Below the pieces are notes generated by a model. It was not told where the DNA came from and searched no databases. It worked only from the letters and a program-made list of their open reading frames with translations. A stretch of 23,417 nt of DNA. Origin: an uncultured Porphyromonadaceae bacterium (GTDB lineage Bacteria; Bacteroidota; Bacteroidia; Bacteroidales; Muribaculaceae). The translations under genes were made by a program, and so were the position numbers. The stretch is from NCBI GenBank assembly GCA_947176285.1, contig CAMWQF010000011.1, positions 1 to 23,417 on the forward strand. Direction: 5' to 3'. Positions 1-5,386 of this stretch are shown one piece after another (within the stretch, counting starts at the first letter, position 1; each line of letters begins with the position of its first letter).

Positions 1-572
1 TCGTGATGGTGGGCGGAGCGAATGGAAGCTGGCGTCCGATCAGTTTCGCTAACCTTATGGCGGCTGTCAGGAACGGGATTCAAGTTGGAGCGAGAAATCT
101 TATCGGTAATAATGTCTACAATAATACTATAGATGGCGCTCTTGCCACTAAGGGTGTAAAAATCAACAATACATCCAGATTCGTTCTTACTACTACTCCA
201 ATAAAGGACGCAGGGTGGTACGCATATTCCTTCTGGGCAAAAGCCGAGTCTTCTACAAATATCAATGTGGATATCAACGACTGCTCGCAATCCAAATTTA
301 CAATAGGCACAGAGTGGACATACTGTTCCGGAATTTCAAAGGTAATCCAATGGCTGGATCAGTATGGGTTCTTAGACATTTCAACTTCAGTTTCTATGAA
401 TAACAAGGTCATCGTATCTGATATTACTGTTGTAAAGGGTAATATCCCTTTGACTTCCTGGGTCCCTGCACCTGAAGATATCGCTTCCGGTTTGTGGGGG
501 GGGGGTAAATCAAAGATTTACAACAAGATACAAATTGAATTCAAAAGAGGTTCAGAAAGGAGGCGCGCATGA
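1..572 (+). CDS. Phage tail/minor structural protein, 5'-partial, ending in a poly-G tract
   Basis: The reading frame is open at the left window edge, so the N-terminus is missing. The visible part has a GARNLI motif near residue 30, an aromatic beta-rich stretch (GWYAYSFWAKA), and the ending SWVPAPED. This is the pattern of carbohydrate-binding-like domains in phage minor structural and tail proteins of gut Bacteroidales. The likely role is receptor or glycan contact at the tail tip, which is inferred. After PAPED the frame runs into LWGGG, encoded by ten consecutive G, and then a lysine-rich tail ending SERRRA. The last codons are the SD region of the next gene, and the stop overlaps its start (ATGA). 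The tail after the G tract looks like read-through rather than conserved domain: one extra G would stop the protein directly after GGG. The phage origin is well supported; the exact function is not. Confidence 0.7.
   Translation, partial: VMVGGANGSWRPISFANLMAAVRNGIQVGARNLIGNNVYNNTIDGALATKGVKINNTSRFVLTTTPIKDAGWYAYSFWAKAESSTNINVDINDCSQSKFTIGTEWTYCSGISKVIQWLDQYGFLDISTSVSMNNKVIVSDITVVKGNIPLTSWVPAPEDIASGLWGGGKSKIYNKIQIEFKRGSERRRA
496..505 (+). repeat. Homopolymeric G10 tract in coding sequence, possible phase-variation switch
   Basis: Ten G are followed by TAAATCA inside the 3' end of the first tail gene. With 10 G the frame reads GGG-K-S and continues to the ATGA overlap with the next gene. With 11 or 8 G a TAA stop follows the glycines at once. 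With 9 G a third frame is entered that stays open to position 939. Slipped-strand mispairing in such tracts is an established cause of phase variation. That it happens here is inference. Confidence 0.6.
554..563 (+). promoter_or_regulatory. Extended Shine-Dalgarno site of tail gene 2
   Basis: AGAAAGGAGG lies 5 nt before the ATG at 569. It is complementary to the CCUCCUUUCU tail of bacterial 16S rRNA. It supports the start at 569 over other frames. The same 10-mer precedes each of the three following genes. Confidence 0.8.
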
Positions 573-913
573 GTGCAATAAAGAAGCTCAGCGAGTTGCT
601 GCCAACTGCAGCCTTGACTTCAAGTCTCTCGATGCTTTGTCTCAATTCCTCGGGAAGTCTTGTGAAGAAAGCAATTACGAGTTTGTTTACTGCAGTGATG
701 GTAAATACTGTAGCAGACATAAAGGCTCCAGGAGTGTATCGGTTGAAGCAACAGCCGAGTCTGCCAAACGGAGCAAGTTTGGAGTATTCCGCAGTCCTAT
801 GTCTCAGTGCAGGAATGGATTTGTATCTGTTGGCTTTTACACACACGGGATCAGCTGCATTCGGATTCTTGAACAACGGAACATCTTTCTCTGGCTGGAA
901 TATGATGACTTAA
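569..913 (+). CDS. Small tail-fibre-like protein (cassette 2)
   Basis: A protein of 114 residues starts with MSAIKKLSELLPTA, closely resembling the start of the gene at 1857 (MSNIKKLNDLL and LPTA). The second half has DIKAPGVYRL near residue 50 and ends with FLNNGTSFSGWNMMT. A G-x-Y-R-like opening with a closing W-x-x-(L/M)-T is typical of the small beta domains at the tips of phage tail fibres. The start overlaps the previous stop (ATGA) and follows a perfect SD site. A longer overlapping frame (535-939) is open, but it has neither the shared N-terminus nor the tail-tip signature. A tail-fibre or receptor-binding role is inferred from these features and the neighbours. Confidence 0.65.
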   Translation: MSAIKKLSELLPTAALTSSLSMLCLNSSGSLVKKAITSLFTAVMVNTVADIKAPGVYRLKQQPSLPNGASLEYSAVLCLSAGMDLYLLAFTHTGSAAFGFLNNGTSFSGWNMMT

Positions 914-918
914 CCGAA

Positions 919-928
919 AGAAAGGAGG
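919..928 (+). promoter_or_regulatory. Extended Shine-Dalgarno site of tail gene 3
   Basis: AGAAAGGAGG followed by TG gives 12 nt matching the complement of the 16S rRNA tail, 7 nt before the ATG at 936. Confidence 0.8.
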
Positions 929-935
929 TGGCAGC

Positions 936-1523
936 ATGAGTAAGACAAAGCCACTAAAGGATGTGCTTAAGAACGCCTCTAATGTCACCTCTCTTTCCTC
1001 CAGTGATAGGATTATGACCATCGGTAGTGATGGAACACCAAAGAGAGCTACAATGAATACTTTGAACAATGTCGCGACTTTTTCTTGCAACGCCAATACT
1101 TGGTATCGAATTGTCACTACTGTCGGTAATCTCTCTACGATAGGTCAGTTACTCATGGTTTCAAGTCCTCCAGAACAAGAATGCTTCAGTGTAAAATGGA
1201 GTATACCCCGTACAAGTTATTTCTCAAAATCGTTGATAGACATCTTTAACCCCAAGCAGTCATTTTCTTTTGTTGTTATGCCAAAGATTAGGATCTGCAG
1301 ACCATCATCATCGGGCTTTGAGTTGCATATTGACGTATTCTTTGCTCAAGGGAAAACCATAACAGTAAGGCTGGACCCTTGTTTAAACGCTAATATCAAT
1401 ATCATTGAGAATCCTCCAACTGTTGGTCTTACAGTCTTCGAATATGATCTAAATATTTTCGGGGGGGGTAAATCATTATTGTTTAATCATTTACGCAATG
1501 CAAAAGAAAGGAGGGTTGCGTAA
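936..1523 (+). CDS. Tail-fibre-like protein with WYRI domain (cassette 3), ending in a poly-G tract
   Basis: A protein of 195 residues starts with MSKTKPLKDVLKNAS, the family N-terminus. A region with NTWYRIVTT near residue 55 opens a beta-rich domain of the W-Y-R-I type seen in phage tail and neck-appendage proteins. The domain appears to end at VFEYDLNIF, around residue 174. Next come GGG from eight consecutive G, then a tail ending AKERRVA that is translated from the next gene's SD region. The stop TAA overlaps the next ATG (TAATG). With 9 G the protein would stop right after GGG, so the last 18 or so residues may exist in only one phase state. The gene is phage-derived; glycan or receptor binding is inferred. 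Confidence 0.65.
   Translation: MSKTKPLKDVLKNASNVTSLSSSDRIMTIGSDGTPKRATMNTLNNVATFSCNANTWYRIVTTVGNLSTIGQLLMVSSPPEQECFSVKWSIPRTSYFSKSLIDIFNPKQSFSFVVMPKIRICRPSSSGFELHIDVFFAQGKTITVRLDPCLNANINIIENPPTVGLTVFEYDLNIFGGGKSLLFNHLRNAKERRVA
1461..1468 (+). repeat. Homopolymeric G8 tract in coding sequence, possible phase-variation switch
   Basis: Eight G are followed by TAAATCA, the same sequence that follows the G10 tract at 496-505 in a gene that is otherwise different. With 8 G the frame continues to the start of the next gene. With 9 G it stops at once. With 7 or 10 G it enters a frame open to 1860. Confidence 0.6.
1505..1514 (+). promoter_or_regulatory. Extended Shine-Dalgarno site of tail gene 4
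   Basis: AGAAAGGAGG lies 8 nt before the ATG at 1523. It is identical to the sites of the neighbouring tail genes and decides the start. Confidence 0.8.
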
Positions 1524-1834
1524 TGAGCAAAACGATAAAACTTACCAACGCCATACTGAAGGAGAGGATGACAGATGCGATGGTGAATCGTGGAAACTGC
1601 GTAGATTTCGATACTTGTTTTCATTCTGGTATCTATGGTGTTACTCCTGCTACAGCAAATATTCCGCCTGGGGTAGCCCAATGGGGAGTATTAAAGGTAG
1701 AAGTCTCCAGCACTTATATAATTCATTCCTATACAACCAGATCACAGCCCATCACTATTTTGCAGAGGACAATAGGCACACAAGGACAAGAAGCATCTCC
1801 TTGGTATCGTATGGCAACTGGGGAGGCATTATAG
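1523..1834 (+). CDS. Small tail-fibre-like protein (cassette 4)
   Basis: A protein of 103 residues has the shared N-terminal motif (MSKTIKLTNAIL). A compact domain follows with SGIYGV near residue 39, GVAQWGVLKVEV near 60, QRTIGTQG and a closing SPWYRMATG. A G-x-Y start, a G-x-L-x-V strand and a terminal W/Y-R are typical of repeated beta domains at phage tail-fibre tips. The start overlaps the stop of the preceding gene (TAATG), so translation is probably coupled when that gene is in its read-through phase. The stop lies 22 nt before the next gene. The gene has no G tract. The family assignment is by pattern only. Confidence 0.62.
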   Translation: MSKTIKLTNAILKERMTDAMVNRGNCVDFDTCFHSGIYGVTPATANIPPGVAQWGVLKVEVSSTYIIHSYTTRSQPITILQRTIGTQGQEASPWYRMATGEAL

Positions 1835-1838
1835 ATTC

Positions 1839-1848
1839 AGAAAGGAGG
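1839..1848 (+). promoter_or_regulatory. Extended Shine-Dalgarno site of tail gene 5
   Basis: AGAAAGGAGG lies 8 nt before the ATG at 1857. It is the fourth identical copy in the module. Confidence 0.8.
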
Positions 1849-1856
1849 ACTGCGGC

Positions 1857-2300
1857 ATGAGTAATATTAAAAAGCTCAACGACTTGCTCAAGTCGCTACC
1901 TACAGCCTCCTATTCAACCGGCAAAAGTGTTGTGTTGATTGATGGGAATGGAGAACCATATAAGATCGATAATGAACTTGGATTTTTCAAGTATAAATGT
2001 AGGTGTCTATTCGGAACTGACAAAGTTCATATCGTCCGACGCGAGGGTTACAATAATTATTATTCCATTGCGCAATGGAAAAATTATACAAACATATCTA
2101 CGGGATGGAGTGTGACTATGAATAATTCTTCAGAAGGCGATATCGTAGTAGTGATTGCCACGTCACTTGAAGGGAAAGCTGTTACGCTTTATACTCAATG
2201 TACGGCAGATGGAAACTACAACAATCGCTTTTGCTTAGGACTCATGGTTGAAATTGAGGGATATCAACCACTGTGGGCGTCTCGTATCACTCCTCCATAA
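1857..2300 (+). CDS. Small tail-fibre-like protein (cassette 5, last of the array)
   Basis: A protein of 147 residues starts with MSNIKKLNDLLKSLPTAS and then VVLIDGNGEPYKID. The same layout, a short helical start followed by an S-x-G-x-P-x-K type segment, occurs in cassette 3 (IGSDGTPKR). The remaining 100 residues are beta-rich (IVVVIATSL, AVTLYTQC, GLMVEIEGYQPLW) and match no domain I can name. It is the last gene of the phage module and is followed 35 nt later by a strong hairpin. It lacks a G tract. A tail-tip or receptor-binding role is inferred from the shared N-terminus and position. Confidence 0.6.
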   Translation: MSNIKKLNDLLKSLPTASYSTGKSVVLIDGNGEPYKIDNELGFFKYKCRCLFGTDKVHIVRREGYNNYYSIAQWKNYTNISTGWSVTMNNSSEGDIVVVIATSLEGKAVTLYTQCTADGNYNNRFCLGLMVEIEGYQPLWASRITPP

Positions 2301-2335
2301 GTTCAATATTTAATGACGTAGCTCAATTTTCTAAT

Positions 2336-2380
2336 AAATATAAATGCCATTCGAAAATTATTCGAATGGCATTTATATTT
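2336..2380 (+). terminator. Strong hairpin closing the phage tail module
   Basis: Two 20-nt arms (2336-2355 and 2361-2380) are perfectly complementary around a 5-nt loop AATTA, with U-rich sequence at the end of the right arm. It lies 35 nt after the last tail gene. The hairpin would work in either direction. Confidence 0.75.
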
Positions 2381-2507
2381 TAGATATTGTAGCTTTAATC
2401 GGGATACATTTCGTTTTATTAAAAAAGACTATTCGTTATTTTGAACAGAAACATTTCGTTTTGCGGATTATAATTAGTGATTAATTGATGTTACCATTTG
2501 ACTTTGT

Positions 2508-2535
2508 GGGGCGCATGCGGAGCATGCTTGCTTAC
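2508..2535 (+). repeat. 28-bp intergenic repeat, copy 1
   Basis: The unit starts GGGGCGCATGCGGAGCATGC and ends TTGCTTAC. It contains GCATGC-gga-GCATGC, a 6-bp stem with a 3-nt loop. It is flanked by GATGTTACCATTTGAC on the left and GTTGTTTGAC on the right, nearly the same flanks as copy 4 at 5329. Confidence 0.85.
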
Positions 2536-2561
2536 GTTGTTTGACTTGGGATTCTATAGTG

Positions 2562-2648
2562 TTACCCCTCCGGGGTAAATGAAAGGAGGAAGTAGACAAA
2601 TCCCCGAGCTTTGGCTCGGGGTTAACAAGGTTTTTGCCCTCCGGGCAA
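2562..2648 (+). repeat. Cluster of three GC-rich hairpins, copy A
   Basis: Three compact stem-loops lie in a row: TTACCCC-tcc-GGGGTAA (2562-2578), CCCCGAGC-tttg-GCTCGGGG (2602-2621) and TTGCCC-tcc-GGGCAA (2634-2648). The same three recur in the same order at 4321-4407 with changed spacers. The middle stem is kept while its loop differs (TTTG against GAAA), which suggests the structure matters. Confidence 0.8.
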
Positions 2649-2677
2649 TGTATCAGCGGGATTCTATTAGACTCGGA

Positions 2678-2705
2678 GGGGCGCATGCGGAGCATGCTTG
2701 CTTAC
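2678..2705 (+). repeat. 28-bp intergenic repeat, copy 2
   Basis: This is identical to the unit at 2508-2535. It lies directly after hairpin cluster A and 75 nt before the esterase start. It is in the same orientation as all other copies in the window. Confidence 0.85.
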
Positions 2706-2722
2706 TTTATTTTTTTTGAAAA

Positions 2723-2755
2723 TTTGTGTTTTTTCAGTTTTTATCGTTAAATTTG
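2723..2755 (+). promoter_or_regulatory. Bacteroidota-type promoter of the esterase gene
   Basis: TTTG at 2723-2726 and TAAATTTG at 2748-2755 are separated by 21 bp. This matches the established Bacteroides sigma-ABfr consensus (TTTG, 19-21 bp, TAnnTTTG). The ATG follows 25 nt after the -7 box. Confidence 0.7.
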
Positions 2756-2780
2756 CGTTGGAAAATAAAATCGTTTTATC

Positions 2781-4208
2781 ATGAAAAAAATTCTTTTATG
2801 TTCTTTGTTGTTGGCATCGTTTCTTTCTGTGGATGCTAAGGTGATTCCGGGATCTATGATTACCGACAATATGGTGCTCCAGCAAAATGGAAAGGCTTGT
2901 ATTTATGGGACTGCTGATCCAAACAAAACGGTAACAGTTACGCCTTCTTGGAGTAATAAATCTTACACTGCTAAATCAGATTCTAAAGGAAAATGGCAGG
3001 TTGATATTGACACTCCCGCCGGAGGATATACTCCTTATTCCATTACAATTTCTGACGGAACTCCGGTGACTCTCAATAATGTGCTGATAGGGGAGGTGTG
3101 GCTCGCTTCCGGGCAGTCAAATATGGAGATGCCTCTGAAGGGTTTCCCCGGTTGTTGCGTTGAAGGGGGATATGATGAAGTTGCTTCTGCTCGTGAAAAG
3201 GCAGATAAGATAAGGTTTTATACTGTTCCTCTAAAGCAAAGTTACGAGCCACTCGAGACGATTGATGCCACTTGGACTATTCCGGGTCCGGATACGGCTG
3301 CTGAATACAGTGCGGTTGGTTGGAATTTCGCAAAACGTCTGAATGATGTGCTTGATGTGCCTGTCGGCATAGTGAGATGTGCATATGGTGGCGCTCGAGT
3401 TGAGAGTTGGACTCCTCGCGAGATTTTGGAAACTTACGAAAACGAGTCGCTAGACCCGAAGGATATTGAGAAAATGACTCATTATGTCAGGCCATTGCTA
3501 ATGTATAATGCTATGTTCAATCCTGCGAAGGAGTATACATATAAAGGAATTATCTGGTATCAAGGATGCTCAAATGTAGGAGAACATGAAAACTATCCTA
3601 TTCGTCTCGCTAATATGGTGGAGCACTGGCGTAAGGAGTTGGGTGACGGGGATATACCATTCTATACTGTGGAAATCGCGCCTTATGAATATGATTCGCC
3701 TGAACAGGATGGCAAGTCGCCTCTCTTGCGCGAGGCTCAGTGGAAGGCTACAGAAATTATACCTAATTCGGGGATAATATGCACGAATGATCTTGTAAAA
3801 CCATTTGAACGCTACAATATTCATCCTGCTGACAAGGCCACGCCGGGAAAGCGTCTGGCAGAATTGGCTTTAAATAAGACTTATGGCAATAATGTTTTCC
3901 CGATTGAGTGTCCTCGCTACAAAAGTCATCGCGTTAAGGATGGGGCAGTGTATGTGGCTATAGAATCGAAGAGCGATGGAATCTGCAGAAATTATCAGAT
4001 AGAGGGTTTTGAGGTGGCAGGTGCTGACAAGGTGTTCCATCCGGCAGATTCGGTATTGCTTGATTGGCGCACTAATGAGTTTATTGTCTCAAGCAAGGAG
4101 GTTCCGGAACCTGTGGCTGTGCGCTATGGTTGGGGGGATTTCATGCCGGGGAATGTGCATGCCGGGAACTATCTCCCTCTCGTTCCTTTCCGAACAGACA
4201 ATTGGTGA
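2781..4208 (+). CDS. Secreted sialate O-acetylesterase-like SGNH hydrolase
   Basis: A protein of 475 residues with a typical signal peptide (hydrophobic residues 4-17, cleavage likely after VDA at 19). An N-terminal beta domain (about 20-100) precedes the catalytic domain. The nucleophile motif GQSNM places Ser at about 113. Further SGNH-like blocks are YGGARVESW (202-210), WYQGCSN (259-265, where the family usually has QGESN) and IHP with the likely catalytic His at 348. The family removes O-acetyl groups from sialic acid or other sugars. In gut Bacteroidales such enzymes act in the periplasm during mucin or plant glycan breakdown. No SusC/SusD genes lie nearby, so the substrate cannot be read from context; acetyl-xylan or pectin is also possible. 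It has its own promoter and is flanked by hairpin repeats on both sides. Confidence 0.85.
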   Translation: MKKILLCSLLLASFLSVDAKVIPGSMITDNMVLQQNGKACIYGTADPNKTVTVTPSWSNKSYTAKSDSKGKWQVDIDTPAGGYTPYSITISDGTPVTLNNVLIGEVWLASGQSNMEMPLKGFPGCCVEGGYDEVASAREKADKIRFYTVPLKQSYEPLETIDATWTIPGPDTAAEYSAVGWNFAKRLNDVLDVPVGIVRCAYGGARVESWTPREILETYENESLDPKDIEKMTHYVRPLLMYNAMFNPAKEYTYKGIIWYQGCSNVGEHENYPIRLANMVEHWRKELGDGDIPFYTVEIAPYEYDSPEQDGKSPLLREAQWKATEIIPNSGIICTNDLVKPFERYNIHPADKATPGKRLAELALNKTYGNNVFPIECPRYKSHRVKDGAVYVAIESKSDGICRNYQIEGFEVAGADKVFHPADSVLLDWRTNEFIVSSKEVPEPVAVRYGWGDFMPGNVHAGNYLPLVPFRTDNW

Positions 4209-4245
4209 TGATTTATAATGTCAATGATTAGTTTTTTGACTCTGT

Positions 4246-4273
4246 GGGGCGCATGCGGAGCATGCTTGCTTAC
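4246..4273 (+). repeat. 28-bp intergenic repeat, copy 3
   Basis: This is identical to the copies at 2508 and 2678 and lies 38 nt after the esterase stop. It is followed by TTTATTTGAC, close to the flank of copies 1 and 4. Confidence 0.85.
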
Positions 4274-4320
4274 TTTATTTGACGGTGTGTGATCTCTATG
4301 TAGGGGAAATAGCAAAAGTG

Positions 4321-4407
4321 CTACCCCTCCGGGGTAGTGAATTGGAGTATATATGCAATACCCCGAGCGAAAGCTCGGGGTTAACAAGGTTATTGCCCTC
4401 CGGGCAA
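4321..4407 (+). repeat. Cluster of three GC-rich hairpins, copy B
   Basis: CTACCCC-tcc-GGGGTAG (4321-4337), CCCCGAGC-gaaa-GCTCGGGG (4361-4380) and TTGCCC-tcc-GGGCAA (4393-4407) keep the order of cluster A. The first stem shows a paired change (TTACCCC/GGGGTAA to CTACCCC/GGGGTAG). The middle loop is a GNRA tetraloop (GAAA). The cluster lies between convergent genes and may also help stop transcription. Confidence 0.8.
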
Positions 4408-4450
4408 TGCCGGATATAGGCATATTTTTTCCGGCAATTGGTTTTGCCTA

Positions 4451-4483
4451 GAGTTAACAAAATTATTGATCTTCGGGTGATGA
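4451..4483 (+). repeat. Degenerate copy of the last hairpin, overlapping the dehydrogenase 3' end
   Basis: GAGTTAACAAAATTATTGAT followed by CTTCGGGTGATGA aligns with GGGTTAACAAGGTTATTGCC followed by CTCCGGGCAATGC at 4379-4411. This worn copy contains the stop codon and last codons of the minus-strand dehydrogenase. Confidence 0.6.
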
Positions 4484-5233
4484 CGCATCGGGGCTTGATT
4501 CTTGAGCGGGTATGCTCATTTTAGTCCAAATGGCGTCGGGAATGGCTTTCCATACTGCACAAAGTGCCCCCCAACGGGAATCTACATATTCAATTCTTGG
4601 ATGTTTCACTATGGCGCGAATTATCTGCGGAACTACATATTCCAGGCTCATTTCCATCGGATAAGACTTCCCTTCCTTGAGAAGCGGAGTTCTAATCCAT
4701 CCTGGCCTAATGTCGGTGAAGGTGATGTCTACCTTTTCTTTGCGAGCAAGTTGTTCTAGTGCTACCAAATATGTCTGAGCACATTTCTTTGATGCTGAAT
4801 AGGCAGCCATGTCACCGATTCCGTTTGTTCCGGCTACACTGGTCAACGCCACTATCTGCCCCTTGCGCATGTTGTCGCGGAAATAACCGTATGCCGCACT
4901 CACCATTCTCGCAAAGCCGGCAGCATTAGTAGCAATCATTTCTGCTTCGCGGTGAGGATCAAGTGTAGGATTCGAGTAGCCGATGCCAGCCACATGGAAA
5001 TATATGTCCATGCCACCCATCTTGTCGATGAGTTCTTCCATTTTCTTGGGTCCATCGTTGTGGGTGACATCTATAGATTCATATTCTACATTATCAGGAT
5101 ATTTCTCTTTCAATGCCCTCAATTCAGTAGTATGTCGGGCTGCTAAACCAATCTTAACTCCTCTTGATGCCAAAGCCTCTGCTACTGCAAGTCCGATGCC
5201 TGATGAGGCTCCCATTATCAATATTTTTTTCAT
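4463..5233 (-). CDS. Short-chain dehydrogenase/reductase (SDR family)
   Basis: A protein of 256 residues, the usual length for classical SDRs. The Rossmann nucleotide-binding motif GASSGIG is at 8-14, the catalytic Ser at 132 (LTSVAG), and the Tyr-x-x-x-Lys pair at Y145 and K149 (AYSASKK). It should be a cytoplasmic NAD(P)H-dependent oxidoreductase; the substrate cannot be told from sequence. An arginine after the first strand (AARH, 31-34) suggests NADPH preference, which is inference. The last residues (SSPEDQ) are encoded inside a degenerate copy of the local hairpin repeat, so the C-terminus has probably been remodelled. The gene is alone: convergent with the esterase, and separated from tilS upstream by a 28-bp repeat. 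Confidence 0.88.
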   Translation of the reverse strand: MKKILIMGASSGIGLAVAEALASRGVKIGLAARHTTELRALKEKYPDNVEYESIDVTHNDGPKKMEELIDKMGGMDIYFHVAGIGYSNPTLDPHREAEMIATNAAGFARMVSAAYGYFRDNMRKGQIVALTSVAGTNGIGDMAAYSASKKCAQTYLVALEQLARKEKVDITFTDIRPGWIRTPLLKEGKSYPMEMSLEYVVPQIIRAIVKHPRIEYVDSRWGALCAVWKAIPDAIWTKMSIPAQESSPDASSPEDQ

Positions 5234-5328
5234 ATGTGTGCTTTTTTTATTTATATATAAAAAACATCTTGGAGTTTATGATGGTTCAATAATTATAATT
5301 GATTAATGATGTTACCATTGGACTCGGC

Positions 5329-5356
5329 GGGGCGCATGCGGAGCATGCTTGCTTAC
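5329..5356 (+). repeat. 28-bp intergenic repeat, copy 4
   Basis: This is the fourth identical unit, 30 nt past the tilS stop and 96 nt before the dehydrogenase start. Flanks (ATGATGTTACCATTGGAC on the left, GTTGTTTGAC on the right) nearly match copy 1. No hairpin cluster follows here, so the 28-bp unit can occur alone. Confidence 0.85.
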
Positions 5357-5386
5357 GTTGTTTGACTCCGGGGGTGTGGTTGCTGT

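Larger units (their letters stand above)
2301..2780. other. Long non-coding spacer at the prophage/host boundary
   Basis: I find no gene in these 480 bases. In order they hold the module terminator, an AT-rich stretch with a direct repeat of ACATTTCGTTTT (2406-2417 and 2451-2462), a composite hairpin repeat with two 28-bp units, and the promoter of the esterase gene. No integrase, tRNA or clear attachment site is visible. Confidence 0.6.

Noticed and set aside
535..939. A longer overlapping ORF (134 codons) across tail cassette 2
   Set aside because: It starts at a TTG without an SD site and lacks the shared N-terminus and tail-tip signature of the frame starting at 569. Kept only as a possible slippage product.
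1498..1860. An overlapping ORF (120 codons) across tail cassette 4
   Set aside because: It begins before the SD site of the real gene and encodes a low-complexity basic sequence. The frame from 1523 has the family start and domain pattern.
2562..2648. Insertion sequence or transposase remnant in the hairpin repeats
   Set aside because: No transposase ORF, terminal inverted repeats or target duplications are visible. The repeats look like small non-autonomous hairpins.
2301..2780. tRNA or attachment site marking the prophage end
   Set aside because: No tRNA-like cloverleaf is visible, and the short direct repeat cannot be tested without the other prophage end.
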